This document shows, one piece after another, positions 23,578 to 32,543 of a stretch of 64,000 nucleotides of DNA (positions within the stretch are counted from its first letter, which is position 1; each line of letters begins with the position of its first letter). The stretch spans positions 1 through 64,000 of the forward strand of contig NZ_BONW01000034.1 in NCBI RefSeq assembly GCF_016862915.1. Reading direction: 5' to 3'. Both the position numbers and the translations under genes were made by a program. Source of the DNA: Plantactinospora endophytica (GTDB lineage: Bacteria > Actinomycetota > Actinomycetes > Mycobacteriales > Micromonosporaceae). The notes beneath the pieces are model-generated. The model was not told the origin of the DNA, did no database searches, and worked only from the letters and a program-made list of their open reading frames with translations.

Positions 23578-24176
23578 CGAACAGTGCCATCCGGACGCTC
23601 TGGACGGTGATCGGCATCGTGCTGACCGCCATCGGCGTGGTGGGGCTGATCGCCAGCCTGGGTCACCTGGCCGGGGTCGACAACACGGCGCCGTTGCTCT
23701 GGTCGGGCCTGCTCCGTACCTGGCGCGACCTCGACCCGTGGGGCCTGGTCATCCTCGGGCTGCTCGGCGTGCTTTTCGCCTGGCTCGGGTCGAGCCTGCT
23801 CGGCCGGGTGCTCCGGGCCCGCCGCTACCCCGTGCTCGGCGACCTCGACCTGCGGTCGGTCACCGGCCAGGCCGCCGTCACCGGTCCGGCGCTGCCCGGC
23901 GCCACCCGCGTCCGGGGTGCCCGGCTGGTCCGTGGACTCGAACGGGACCTCGCGCGGGATCCGCAGGTCCGCCGGGCCTCGGTGACGCTGGCCGGGACGG
24001 CGCCCCGGCCGGAACTCTGGATCGAGCTACAGCTCAACTCCCGAGCCGGGCTCACCGCCGTCCGGGAGCACGTGTCGGCAGCGGTCGAACGGTTCCGGAC
24101 CACCTCCGGGCTGGCCCCGCGCCGACTGGAGGTGACCGCCCGGATCGACACCGCCAGGCCGATCCGGGTGCACTGA
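23574..24176 (+). CDS. amaP: AmaP-like alkaline shock membrane anchor protein
   Basis: 200 residues: two N-terminal transmembrane helices (about 8-30 and 52-75) with a short loop, followed by a cytoplasmic domain containing VRGARLVRGLERDLARDPQVRRASVTLAG and REHVSAAVERFRTTSGL. This is the arrangement of AmaP, which anchors Asp23 oligomers at the membrane. ATG 23574 overlaps the stop of the 36-codon ORF. Last gene of the operon; the next gene is convergent. Confidence 0.75.
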   Translation: MTNSAIRTLWTVIGIVLTAIGVVGLIASLGHLAGVDNTAPLLWSGLLRTWRDLDPWGLVILGLLGVLFAWLGSSLLGRVLRARRYPVLGDLDLRSVTGQAAVTGPALPGATRVRGARLVRGLERDLARDPQVRRASVTLAGTAPRPELWIELQLNSRAGLTAVREHVSAAVERFRTTSGLAPRRLEVTARIDTARPIRVH

Positions 24177-24362
24177 GCGCGGTGTCGCCGCAGCCGGGCG
24201 TGGACGACCGCCCCGAAGTCCGAAGTGCTGGTGGCGGTCGTCCGGGACAGCCGTGCCGGACGGTGGTGCACGTCGGATCATCGAACGCCGGAGGCTGGAC
24301 CCGGAGTCCCTGCCCGGTGCTCGCCGCGACCGCCGGCCGGGCCGCCGTCGGGCAGGTCCGGG

Positions 24363-25634
24363 TCAGCCGAACGTCAGTTCCGGATACTGCGGATCCGGGC
24401 CGCCCAGCACCGCCGGTACCGGCCGGTCGCGCAGCCACGCGTCGAAGAATCCGACAAGCAACGCCCGGGTCAGCTCGGTCGCCCGGCCATTGTCCCCGGC
24501 GCCGAAGTTGAACCGGTAGGTCTCCTCGCTGGTCCGCAGGTCGACGCCGCCGGCCCGGGCCCAGAGACCCAGGTCCGCGAAGGAGTAGTGACCGGAGCCG
24601 GCGACGGTGACCACCCGGTGCCAGCCACGCAGCGCCGGCAGGAAGGTCTCCCAGGACGGGTCGATCCGGGTGGTGTGCGACGGTTGCCGCAGCACGAGGA
24701 ACGGCCGGTCCAGCCCCTCGACGGCGACGGGTCCGGCGACCAGACCGTCCAGGTTCACGCCCGCCCTGACCCGGCCGTCGGCGTACGCCGCACCGGCCGC
24801 GGTGGCACCGCCCAGCGAGTGGCCGAGCACACCGGTCCGACCAAGGTCGATCCGACCGGCCAGGCCGACCGGCACCGGGCCCCGTACGCCGATGTGCTCC
24901 GCCGTGGCCGGCGCCCCGGACGGGCCGGTCCCGGCGACTCGGCCGAGCGCGTCGAGTACGGCGCGCACGTCTGCCACCCGCACCTCGACCTGGGCCACCA
25001 CGGCCGGCCCGGTCAGCTCCTCCCGGGAGATGTCCTCGGGCAGCTCCGGCTTGGTCCGGCCGACCAGTTGCCCGTCCGGTGACGAGCCCTCCAGGGCGTC
25101 GCCGAGGTGGTCCACGGCGACGACGAGGTAACCGTGGCTGGCCAGTTCCTCGGTCAGCGCGGTGTTGTCGGTGCGGTTGCCGCCGTCGCCGGGCGAGAAG
25201 ACCAGCACCGGCAGCACTCCGGCGTCCCGGCGGACCGGTGCCTCCTCGGTGGCGTGCCCGCGCAGCGCGACGAGGCTCTCCGCCGCGAAGCCGTACCGGC
25301 GGGCGGCCTGCCGGGCCACGTTCGGATGCGCCCACGGTGCCGACTCGCCCCGGTCCTGCGCCGGGTACCAGAGCTGCACGGTGAGGTCGCGGTCCTGGCC
25401 CGGGCGCCACGGGTCGGGTCGGCCGGTGCCGTCGATTTGCCAGGCCACCGTGCCGACCGGGTACGGCCCGGTCGGCTCGGGCAGTGTCGCGGTGAACCGG
25501 GCCAGCTCCCGCGCCCTGATCCCCCGCGTGGTCGCGTCGGCGTCGGCGGAGACGTTCAGGACCGCGACGACGCCGCTGCCGACGAGGACGGCAAGTAGGA
25601 CGGCGAAGGCGACCCGGGACGGCGGTCGGGACAT
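24363..25634 (-). CDS. Membrane-anchored or secreted alpha/beta hydrolase (PAF-acetylhydrolase-like)
   Basis: 423 residues. A hydrophobic N-terminal segment (about 8-28) suggests a signal anchor. The serine hydrolase elbow is GHSLGG (about 275-280), with strand motifs DRDLTVQLWYPA, PVLVFSPGDGG and a late AGSGHYSFAD carrying the likely catalytic histidine. The pattern resembles dienelactone/PAF-acetylhydrolase-type esterases, giving cleavage of ester or acyl groups outside the membrane. ATG 25634 has GAGGAG upstream. It is 60 bp downstream of the ABC permease gene and probably the last gene of the GntR-controlled operon. Confidence 0.75.
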   Translation of the reverse strand: MSRPPSRVAFAVLLAVLVGSGVVAVLNVSADADATTRGIRARELARFTATLPEPTGPYPVGTVAWQIDGTGRPDPWRPGQDRDLTVQLWYPAQDRGESAPWAHPNVARQAARRYGFAAESLVALRGHATEEAPVRRDAGVLPVLVFSPGDGGNRTDNTALTEELASHGYLVVAVDHLGDALEGSSPDGQLVGRTKPELPEDISREELTGPAVVAQVEVRVADVRAVLDALGRVAGTGPSGAPATAEHIGVRGPVPVGLAGRIDLGRTGVLGHSLGGATAAGAAYADGRVRAGVNLDGLVAGPVAVEGLDRPFLVLRQPSHTTRIDPSWETFLPALRGWHRVVTVAGSGHYSFADLGLWARAGGVDLRTSEETYRFNFGAGDNGRATELTRALLVGFFDAWLRDRPVPAVLGGPDPQYPELTFG

Positions 25635-25694
25635 GCGAACTCCTCTGAGCGGAACCGTCGACAGCGAAGGCGGGGGCGGGGCAAGCGGGGGCGG

Positions 25695-26408
25695 TCAGTC
25701 GGGTCGGATCGGGGTCGGGCGTACCAGGGTGACGGCGGGACGACGGACGGGCAGGGCGGGCCGGAGGCCGAGCGCGAACAGCGTGCCGACCACCGCCAGG
25801 GCGGTCAGCCCGAGCAGCAGCCCGGAAGCGCCGAGCTGGACGGCCCAGAAGTCGTCCTGCCAGCCGTCCGGCACCCAGCGGGGCAGCCCGTTGTCGAAGA
25901 GCAGTTGGGTGGCCATCCATCCGCCGGCGGTCACCGCCACCGCGCCGACGGTACGCCGCAGCACGGCACCGGCGAGCAGGCCGAGTGCCAGCATCCAGAC
26001 CGCCCGGGCGTACGGGCTCAGGCCGGCGGTGTCGAGCCCGTCGACCGGCGCCGGCAGCAGGGCGGGACGTCCCCGACCGCCTTCGGCGAGCGCGATCACC
26101 GCGCCGTGCACCACGGCGGTGCCGGCGAGAGTGATCGTCAGCGCGACGGCGCAGCGACCGGCCAGCCAGCGGACCCGGGTCACGCCCTGGGTCCAGACCA
26201 TCCGGTAGGTGCCGTGCTCGAACTCCTGGGCGAGCAGCGGGGCGCCGAGCAGTACCCCGACGAAGAGGCTCAGGTAGATCGACAGACTGCGGGTCATCCC
26301 CGACAGTTCCTCGGTACGCTCCAGCAACGCCAACGCGGTGAAGCCGAGTGTCACGGCGAGCAGCCCGTACCCGGCCGAGCGGGCCTGCCGCCAGGCGACC
26401 CAGGTCAT
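25695..26408 (-). CDS. ABC-2 type transporter permease
   Basis: 237 residues with about six hydrophobic segments. The region EFEHGTYRMVWTQGVTRVRWLAGR (about 72-95) is the typical cytoplasmic coupling loop of ABC-2/ABC-3-type permeases. Its ATG overlaps the stop of the upstream ATPase gene (ATGA), so the pair works together as an exporter. Substrate unknown; GntR/YtrA-linked exporters often respond to cell-wall antibiotics. Confidence 0.8.
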   Translation of the reverse strand: MTWVAWRQARSAGYGLLAVTLGFTALALLERTEELSGMTRSLSIYLSLFVGVLLGAPLLAQEFEHGTYRMVWTQGVTRVRWLAGRCAVALTITLAGTAVVHGAVIALAEGGRGRPALLPAPVDGLDTAGLSPYARAVWMLALGLLAGAVLRRTVGAVAVTAGGWMATQLLFDNGLPRWVPDGWQDDFWAVQLGASGLLLGLTALAVVGTLFALGLRPALPVRRPAVTLVRPTPIRPD

Positions 26409-27358
26409 CGCGACTCCTCCGAAGCGGTGGGCGCGGTCTGCACGGGGCGCAGTCCCGGGGACACCTGGCGCAACAGGGTGGGCCGGGGCAGCGCGCTCGC
26501 CTCCGGTGCCCGCAGGTACGCCAGCACGATGTCGCCGATCGCCGGGGTGCGGACCGCCCAGCGCGGGTCGGGCGGCGGTCGGTCGGACCGCCAGAGCAGG
26601 CCGGCGTGTTCGCCGGTCCGGGTGGCGTGCACCACCGTCCCCGCGTCGGGCAGTGCCGCGACCAGCGAGGCCGGGCCGCTCAGCGCGTGGTGCCCGGCAC
26701 GGACCTCGTCGAGGTCACCGGCGAGCTGGACCCGCCCGTCGCCGAGCAGGACCAGGTGGTCGCAGGTCTCCTCCAACTCGGCGACGACGTGCGAGGAGAG
26801 CACGACCGTCATCCCGGTCTCGGCGGTGAGTGCCATCAGGTCGGACATCACCTCGTGGCGGCGCAGCGGATCGAGGTCGGCCAGCGGCTCGTCCAGCACC
26901 ATCAGGTCGGGCCGCTTCGCCATCGCCAGGGTGATCGCCACCTGTGACCGCTGGCCGCCGGAGAGCCGACGGACCGGGCGGTCCGCCGGGATGCCGAGCC
27001 GACCGAGGCGCTCGGCGGCCAGCTCGTCGGACCAGCGCGAGTTCAGGTGCCGGCCCAGCCGCATGGTCTCGGCGACGGTGAAACTGCCGTAGAGCGGCTT
27101 GTCCTGGGCGAGGAACGCGACCCGGTCCAGGATGGCCGGGTCGCCGCCCGGCTCCCGGCCGAAGATCCGGACCTCGCCCCGGTCGGGTCGGAGCAGACCG
27201 ACCATCAGGTGCAGCAGCGTCGTCTTGCCGGCACCGTTCGGGCCGATCAGCCCGACCACCCGGCCGGGCGGGACCGACAGCGAGCAGTCGCGCAGGGCGG
27301 GTGTCCGACCGTGCCGGTAGCCGACGCCGGTCAGCAGCACCGCGGGCAGCTCGGCCAT
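26405..27358 (-). CDS. ABC transporter ATP-binding protein
   Basis: 317 residues. Walker A is GPNGAGKTT (about 38-46), the Q-loop region is VAFLAQDKP, the signature is LSGGQRSQ, Walker B is DLMVLDEPL and the switch histidine lies in VVLSSHVVAELEE. A C-terminal extension of about 95 residues follows the core. Its start overlaps the GntR stop by one base (27358), so it is translationally coupled to the regulator. It powers the permease encoded directly downstream. Confidence 0.9.
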   Translation of the reverse strand: MAELPAVLLTGVGYRHGRTPALRDCSLSVPPGRVVGLIGPNGAGKTTLLHLMVGLLRPDRGEVRIFGREPGGDPAILDRVAFLAQDKPLYGSFTVAETMRLGRHLNSRWSDELAAERLGRLGIPADRPVRRLSGGQRSQVAITLAMAKRPDLMVLDEPLADLDPLRRHEVMSDLMALTAETGMTVVLSSHVVAELEETCDHLVLLGDGRVQLAGDLDEVRAGHHALSGPASLVAALPDAGTVVHATRTGEHAGLLWRSDRPPPDPRWAVRTPAIGDIVLAYLRAPEASALPRPTLLRQVSPGLRPVQTAPTASEESR

Positions 27359-27768
27359 CAGGCCACCTCCCCGGTCCGCTGCGGGTAGCTGCGGCGTACC
27401 GCCGTGTTGACCAGGGCCACTACGTCGTCGGCGCTCAGCCCGGCCGCCTGGGCCCGGTCGACCCAGGCGGTGAGCTGGTCGCGCAGCACCGGATGGTCGG
27501 GTACGGCCGGCACGGCGACCCCGACGCGGACGAAGGTGCCGCGCCCGGGGTGCGCCTCGACCAGCCCGCCGCGCTCCAGTTCCCGGTACGCCTTGAGCAC
27601 CGTGTTCGGGTTGATGGCGAGTTGGGCCGACGCCTCCTTGACGGTGGGCAGCCGGTCACCGGGGTGCAGCGCCCCGACCCGGAGGGCGTGTCCGACCTGC
27701 TGCACCAGTTGCAGGTACGTCGGGATACCGGCGTGACGATCCAGATAGAACTCCAGCACGCCGTACAT
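27358..27768 (-). CDS. GntR family regulator, YtrA type
   Basis: 136 residues: an N-terminal winged helix (YLQLVQQVGHALRVGALHPGDRLPTVKEASAQLAINPNTVLKAYRELE, about 19-66) and a short C-terminal helical part, the YtrA subclass size. YtrA regulators repress the ABC exporter operon they head. Here the order GntR-ATPase-permease-hydrolase fits. A 6-bp-arm inverted repeat lies 8 bp upstream of its ATG. Confidence 0.85.
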   Translation of the reverse strand: MYGVLEFYLDRHAGIPTYLQLVQQVGHALRVGALHPGDRLPTVKEASAQLAINPNTVLKAYRELERGGLVEAHPGRGTFVRVGVAVPAVPDHPVLRDQLTAWVDRAQAAGLSADDVVALVNTAVRRSYPQRTGEVA

Positions 27769-27775
27769 CTTAATT

Positions 27776-27799
27776 ACCTATGGTGTTAGTGCAATAGGT
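27776..27799. promoter_or_regulatory. GntR/YtrA operator candidate
   Basis: Inverted repeat ACCTAT-12 nt-ATAGGT, in an AT-rich island immediately before the GntR start. Position, symmetry and AT content suit autoregulation by the YtrA-type GntR protein. Confidence 0.55.
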
Positions 27800-27821
27800 T
27801 GTTTCGGATCCGATCGGGCGG

Positions 27822-28505
27822 TCAGATCCAGCCGTAGCGGCGGGCGATCGCCACCGCCTCGTGCCGGTTGGCGGCGCCGACCTTGCCGGCCGCCGACGAG
27901 AGGTAGTTCCGCACCGTCCCCGGGGAGAGCGAGATGCGCTGCGCGATCTCCTCGACCGGAGCGCCGTCGGCGGCCAACTCCAGCACGTCGGCCTCGCGCG
28001 GGGTGAACGGGCTGTCCCCGGCGCTGATCGCCTCGGCGGCCAACTGCGGATCGACGTACCGGCCGCCGCCGTGCACGCTGCGGACCACGTCGGCGAGTAC
28101 CTCGGCGGAGACGGTCTTCGGCAGGAAGCCGCGTACCCCGACCGAGAGCGCCCGTTTGAGGTGCCCCGGCCGGCCGTGGCTGGTGACGATCATCGTCCGG
28201 CAGCCCGGCACCTCGGCCCGGATCGCCTCGGCGACCGCGATGCCGTCCAGCTCCGGCATCTGTAGGTCGAGCATTGCCACGTCGGGTCGCAGCGCCCGGG
28301 CCAGCGACAACGCCTGGCCGCCGGTCGCGGCCTGACCGATGACCAGCAGGTCGTCGTGCAGGCCGAGCAGTGCGGTGAGCGCGCCACGGATCAGGTGCTC
28401 GTCCTCGGCGAGCAGGATCCGGATCGGCTCCGGTGCACCGGCACCGCCCGGGTCGCCGGCCACGCCGGCCTGCACCGGGCCGGGCGGCCCGACCGGGCCG
28501 GTCAC
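27822..28505 (-). CDS. NarL/LuxR-type response regulator
   Basis: 227 residues: a Gly/Pro-rich extension (1-27), a receiver domain (28-145) with acidic pair E34-D35, phospho-acceptor D80 in VAMLDLQMPELDG and lysine in FLPKTVSA, and a LuxR-type helix-turn-helix (about 160-222) with TPREADVLELAADGAPVEEIAQRISLSPGTVRNYLSSAAGKVGA. The GTG at 28505 overlaps the kinase stop (GTGA). It is the partner of that kinase and likely regulates the ABC exporter genes directly upstream. Confidence 0.9.
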   Translation of the reverse strand: MTGPVGPPGPVQAGVAGDPGGAGAPEPIRILLAEDEHLIRGALTALLGLHDDLLVIGQAATGGQALSLARALRPDVAMLDLQMPELDGIAVAEAIRAEVPGCRTMIVTSHGRPGHLKRALSVGVRGFLPKTVSAEVLADVVRSVHGGGRYVDPQLAAEAISAGDSPFTPREADVLELAADGAPVEEIAQRISLSPGTVRNYLSSAAGKVGAANRHEAVAIARRYGWI

Positions 28506-30007
28506 GACCGGCTCCGGTGCGCGGGAGCGGCACCAGCTCCGGCGTCCTCCGCGACAGCACCCTCGCCGCCGGGCGCCCGGACCGACTCGGCCGTCCCGGG
28601 GCCGGCCACAGCCCCGCCATGCCCGCGCCGGGCGTCGGACCCGGGCGACACGTCGACCGTGACATCGGACGCGGGTACGCCGGCAGGTCCGGACGACGCG
28701 TCGGACGGCCCACCAGCGGCCGGCGGCAACTGTGCGGCCAGCGGCAACTGTGCGGTCAGCCGGAACCGGTCCCGGCCCGGCCGGGTGGCCGCCACCCGGC
28801 CGCCGAGCGGCGCCAGCCGCTCGCTGAGCCCGAGCAGCCCGTTTCCGAACACCGGCGGACCACCGGGCCGTACCCCGTCGTTCTCCATCACCAGGGTCAC
28901 CACGGACGTCACCTCGGACGGGACGGCGGCGTACCGGGCCGGGTCGTCCGCGTCCTCCACGGCGGCGTCCGGACCGGGCGTCGGCCGACCGTGGCGCAGC
29001 GAGACGGTGCAGGTCAGCGCCTCGCTGTGCCGCAACACGTTGGTGGTGCCCTCCCGGACCACCCAGCCGAGCGCGCTCTGCGCCTGCGGGCTCAGCTCGT
29101 GCCCCTCCCCCAGCACCCGGCACCGCACCCCCGCCGACGTGAGCACCGCCCGGGCGCCGGCCAACTCCGCGTCCAGGTCCACGGCGCGGTACCCCCGGAC
29201 GACCTCGCGTACCTCGGCCAGCGAGTCCTGCGCGATCTGGCGTACCTCCAGCATCTCCTCCACGGCCCGGGGCCGGTCCCGCTTCGCCAACTGGGCGGCG
29301 AGTTCGCTCTTCAGTGCCACCACCGAGAGGTTCCGGCCGAGTACGTCGTGCAGGTCCCGGGCGAACCGCAGCCGCTCCTCGGCCACCGCCAGCCGTACCT
29401 GGTTGCCCCGGGAGCGCTCCAGTTCCCAGAGCACCCCGAGCATCCACAGTGAACACCGGAAGGTGAAGAGCAGTACCAGGAAGCCGAAGCAGAGCGCCGT
29501 GAGCGACTGGAGCAGCAGACCGGGCGGCGCCCCGTCGAGCAGCCCGACCGCCAGTACGACGCCGGCCAGCCCGACGGCGCCGACGGAGGCGTACCGGGGC
29601 GTGGTCATGGTGCAGAGCGCACCCAGGAAGTAGCAGGAGACCAGCACCGTCACCCGTAACGTCCACCGGCCCTGGTCGGGCTCTGGCGGCAGCAGCCCGT
29701 CGGCGAGCTGGGCGGCGACGACGGTGGCCAGGGTCAGCCAGCCCACCCCGACGACCAGCCGGATCGGGCGGTCCCGGCGACCGAGGAAGTGCTCGACCCC
29801 GGCCCGCACGGCGAGCAGGCAGAGCACCGTGTGCACGACGCCGAGCCCGAGCACCACCATCCGGCCGGCGGTCGGCGCACCGACGGCGGTCGCGTTGAAC
29901 AGTGCAACCGGCTCGGTCGCGAGTACCAGGTAGAGAGTGGCCCGGGTGACCAGGTCGAAACGTTCGGGCTGGCCGCGCCTCGCCCACCAGCCGATCAGGT
30001 CGCGCAC
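28502..30007 (-). CDS. NarL-type (HisKA_3) sensor histidine kinase
   Basis: 501 residues: about five or six transmembrane helices (25-190) with little extracellular domain, then HisKA_3 dimerisation with phospho-acceptor H220 in RFARDLHDVLG, and an HATPase domain with NGLLGLSERL. The final 110 residues or so are Gly/Ala/Pro-rich low complexity, unusual for the family. GTG 30007 is chosen for its GGGAGG ribosome-binding site. Such membrane-embedded kinases paired with ABC-2 exporters typically sense envelope-active antibiotics. Coupled to the response regulator by a 4-bp overlap. Confidence 0.9.
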   Translation of the reverse strand: MRDLIGWWARRGQPERFDLVTRATLYLVLATEPVALFNATAVGAPTAGRMVVLGLGVVHTVLCLLAVRAGVEHFLGRRDRPIRLVVGVGWLTLATVVAAQLADGLLPPEPDQGRWTLRVTVLVSCYFLGALCTMTTPRYASVGAVGLAGVVLAVGLLDGAPPGLLLQSLTALCFGFLVLLFTFRCSLWMLGVLWELERSRGNQVRLAVAEERLRFARDLHDVLGRNLSVVALKSELAAQLAKRDRPRAVEEMLEVRQIAQDSLAEVREVVRGYRAVDLDAELAGARAVLTSAGVRCRVLGEGHELSPQAQSALGWVVREGTTNVLRHSEALTCTVSLRHGRPTPGPDAAVEDADDPARYAAVPSEVTSVVTLVMENDGVRPGGPPVFGNGLLGLSERLAPLGGRVAATRPGRDRFRLTAQLPLAAQLPPAAGGPSDASSGPAGVPASDVTVDVSPGSDARRGHGGAVAGPGTAESVRAPGGEGAVAEDAGAGAAPAHRSRS

Positions 30008-30029
30008 TCCGGGCCTCCCTCTCCTCCGT

Positions 30030-30210
30030 GCCGGTCCGGTGTCGCCGGATCTCCGACGACACCGGACCACCGTCGCGGCATCCGGCGAACCCGAACCACT
30101 GTCGCGGGTCCCCGTGGAACCGGACCACTGTCGCGGGTTCAGCAGAACCGGATCACGTTCGCGGGGTCCGGCGAAACCGGGCTAGTGTCGCGGGTCCCAG
30201 CGGAACCAGC
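30030..30210. repeat. Imperfect tandem repeats, 28-30 bp unit
   Basis: Five clear copies (about 30058-30201), plus a possible diverged sixth on the left, of a unit like AACCGGACCACTGTCGCGGG followed by TTCAGCAG or similar. They fill the gap between the ABC permease stop and the kinase start, and the last copy covers the permease stop codon. Because the region is transcribed, repeats may form successive stem-loops that set the permease/kinase expression ratio. Confidence 0.75.
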
Positions 30211-31021
30211 GGCGGGTCGCCGAGACGCCGATGGCCAGCCACAACAGTATGATCACAGCCGGTTCCCGGGCCTCGGACAGTACGCCGACGAAGTCTCGCG
30301 GCGCGTCGGTGCCGGCGGTACCCAGCCAGCCGAGCCGGACCAGGTCGAGCACCGGGGTCAGCGGCAACAACTGGAACACCCGGGCGAGCGCGTCCGGCAG
30401 CGACTCCACCGACCCGGTGACCCCCGATCCGATCATGGAGAGGATCAGCACCGGCAGGGTGGTGATCTGCGCGCTCTCCACCGTCCTGGTGAAGCCGGAC
30501 GACGCGGTGGCGAGCAGGACGAAGATGGCACAGCCGGCCAGCACCGCCGCGAGCAGCAGCGGGATGTTGACCGGCATCGGCAGGTCGAACAGGACCAACG
30601 CGGCGACGACGGTGAGCACCACCTGCGCCAGGGCCAGCGCCAGGGCCGGTACCGCCGCGCCGACCAGGATCTCCGCGTCGGTGACCACCCCGGTACGCAG
30701 CCGCTTGAGCACCCGCTCCTCGCGCCGGGCGACGTACGTGGTCACCAGGTTGTAGTACACGACGTAGAGCAGGACGAAACCGAACATGGTGGTGGCCAGC
30801 AGCGCGCCGGTGGAGACGTGCCCGTCCCCGCTGAGGAACGTCGAGAAGAGCGCCACCGTGGCCAGCGGCAGCAGCAGTGCCGTGGTCGCGGCGGTCTTGT
30901 TGCGCAGCAGGAGGATCATCTCGGCCCGGCCGAGCACGCCGATCCGGCGCAGGCTCACCGGACCGAGCCCGAGCCGGCCGAGGAGCCGCCCGTTCCTGCT
31001 CACCGTCGCCGGTGCCGTCAT
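30182..31021 (-). CDS. ABC-2 type transporter permease
   Basis: 279 residues with six predicted transmembrane segments. Near the N-terminus is the cytoplasmic stretch RAEMILLLRNKTAATTALLLP, common in ABC-2 permeases. The conserved loop after TM2 is YVARREERVLKRLRTGVVTDAEILVG. Its ATG overlaps the ATPase stop (ATGA). It forms an exporter with that ATPase and lies upstream of the two-component system, a frequent arrangement for self-regulated drug exporters. Confidence 0.85.
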   Translation of the reverse strand: MTAPATVSRNGRLLGRLGLGPVSLRRIGVLGRAEMILLLRNKTAATTALLLPLATVALFSTFLSGDGHVSTGALLATTMFGFVLLYVVYYNLVTTYVARREERVLKRLRTGVVTDAEILVGAAVPALALALAQVVLTVVAALVLFDLPMPVNIPLLLAAVLAGCAIFVLLATASSGFTRTVESAQITTLPVLILSMIGSGVTGSVESLPDALARVFQLLPLTPVLDLVRLGWLGTAGTDAPRDFVGVLSEAREPAVIILLWLAIGVSATRRWFRWDPRH

Positions 31022-32016
31022 CGGATCTCTCCCTCGGTCGATTCCTCGGAATGTGCCACGGCGAGGAACGCCTCCTCCAGGGAGGCGGCCCGGGCGTCCA
31101 GCCCGGCCAGTTCGAGGCCGCGTTCGTTGGCCCAGCCGAGCAGCGTGGTCAGGGCCGGTTGGAGGGTGTCGGTGTAGAGCGTGAGCCGGTCGCCGGAGGC
31201 GGCGGGCGCACCGGACGGTGGCGGCTGCGCGCCGGGCAGCGCCGGTAGGTCGGCCCGGCCGAGCCCGTCCGGCAGTGCGAAGCTGATCCGCGCCGGGTGC
31301 GCGGCGACCACCTCGGCGACGGTACCGGCCGTGACGATCCGGCCCCGGTGCATGATCGCCAGCCGGTCGGCGAGTTCCGCCGCCTCCGCGAGGTAGTGCG
31401 TGGTCAGCAGCACGGTGAGGCCGTCGACGAGCAGAGCCCGGACCAACTGCCAGGTGTTGTGCCGACTCTCCGGGTCGAGCCCGGTGGTCGGCTCGTCGAG
31501 GAACAGCACGTCCGGCCGGCCGAGGATCGCCATCGCCAGGTCGAGGCGGCGTCGCTCACCGCCGGAGAGCTGCTTGACCTGGGTACGCGCCCGGTGGCGC
31601 AGGTCCACCAGTTCGAGTGTCCGGTCGACCGGTTGCGGGTCGGGCAGCGTACCGGCCCACATCCGGGCGGTCTCCGCCACGGTAAGGTCGGCGGGAAAGC
31701 CGCCCTCCTGCAACATCACCCCGGTCCGGGGGCGTACCGCCGCCCGGTCCCGGTACGGGTCGTGGCCGAAGACCCGCACCGTGCCGCCGCTGGGCAGGTC
31801 GAGCCCTTCGACGAGTTCGAGGGTGGAGGTCTTGCCCGCACCGTTGGTGCCGAGCAGCGCGAAGAGTTCGCCCCGGCCGACCGAGAAGGAGACGCCGCGC
31901 ACCGCCTCGAAACCGCCGCTCCCGCCGTACCGTCGCCGTAGGTCGGTGACCTGGACGACGGTCTCCCGGTCGGGCGGGGCGAGCGCCGGGTCGGCGGCCG
32001 TCATCGTGTGGTTCAT
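31018..32016 (-). CDS. ABC transporter ATP-binding protein
   Basis: 332 residues from ATG 32016 (ATG 32004 is an alternative). Walker A is LGTNGAGKTS, the signature LSGGERRR, Walker B DVLFLDEPTTG and the switch histidine is in LLTTHYLAEA. The C-terminal part after about residue 225 is the accessory domain of DrrA/CcmA-type exporters. The region before the start is AT-rich (AAAAATAATCG), likely a promoter with a very short leader. First gene of a unit with the permease, kinase and response regulator. Confidence 0.9.
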   Translation of the reverse strand: MNHTMTAADPALAPPDRETVVQVTDLRRRYGGSGGFEAVRGVSFSVGRGELFALLGTNGAGKTSTLELVEGLDLPSGGTVRVFGHDPYRDRAAVRPRTGVMLQEGGFPADLTVAETARMWAGTLPDPQPVDRTLELVDLRHRARTQVKQLSGGERRRLDLAMAILGRPDVLFLDEPTTGLDPESRHNTWQLVRALLVDGLTVLLTTHYLAEAAELADRLAIMHRGRIVTAGTVAEVVAAHPARISFALPDGLGRADLPALPGAQPPPSGAPAASGDRLTLYTDTLQPALTTLLGWANERGLELAGLDARAASLEEAFLAVAHSEESTEGEIR

Positions 32017-32126
32017 GTGTCGATTATTTTTGCCGTCGGCCGTCGGCGGCAGTGCCACCACTCACCGCTTCCCGTGTGCGCCGCCCGGCCCCACCCGTGA
32101 CGAATGTCAGGCCGGAGGCAGCGCGG

Positions 32127-32543
32127 TCAGGGGGCCGGGACCACCGGAACCGGTCGGGGCGGCTCGGCGGAGAGGTCGACCACCCGGGCGGCGCCGAGCG
32201 GCGCGTCGAGCGGTACGACGGTGGTCTCGACCCGGGCCGAGTTGGGCACCTCCTCGGCCGGACCCGGAGCCCGCTCGCGCACCCAGACCAACAGTCCCAG
32301 CTGGTCGCCGTCGCGGCGCTGCTCGACCCGCTCGACACCGTCGGCCAGCGCGGACATCCCGACCCGGATCCGCAGTTCGCGGTCGGCCGGGCCGGGGCTG
32401 TGGTCGAGGGTGAGGCTCAGTGCCGGAACGACCCGGGGTGTCGTCGCGTCTTTGCCGGGTTCGCCGCCCGCGCACGCCACCGGCGTTGCCGCCACGGTCG
32501 AAAGTACGACCATGGCGGCAACCCGGCGGAGCATGGTACCCAT
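32127..32543 (-). CDS. Hypothetical lipoprotein
   Basis: 138 residues. A signal sequence ends with the lipobox-like PVAC (cysteine at about residue 24) before GGEPGKD. The mature part is a small beta-rich domain (LSLTLDHSPGPADRELRIRVGMSAL). No family recognised. Its ATG shares a base with the stop of the upstream S1 protease (TGATG), so the two are translationally coupled and may act together at the cell surface. Confidence 0.65.
   Translation of the reverse strand: MGTMLRRVAAMVVLSTVAATPVACAGGEPGKDATTPRVVPALSLTLDHSPGPADRELRIRVGMSALADGVERVEQRRDGDQLGLLVWVRERAPGPAEEVPNSARVETTVVPLDAPLGAARVVDLSAEPPRPVPVVPAP

Noticed and set aside
27822-30128. A 768-codon fusion of kinase-region sequence with the response regulator
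   Set aside because: The upstream two thirds are a shadow of the kinase gene. The regulator starts at GTG 28505 in a GTGA overlap with the kinase stop.
30030-30210. A CRISPR array
   Set aside because: The repeats are contiguous and imperfect with no spacers.
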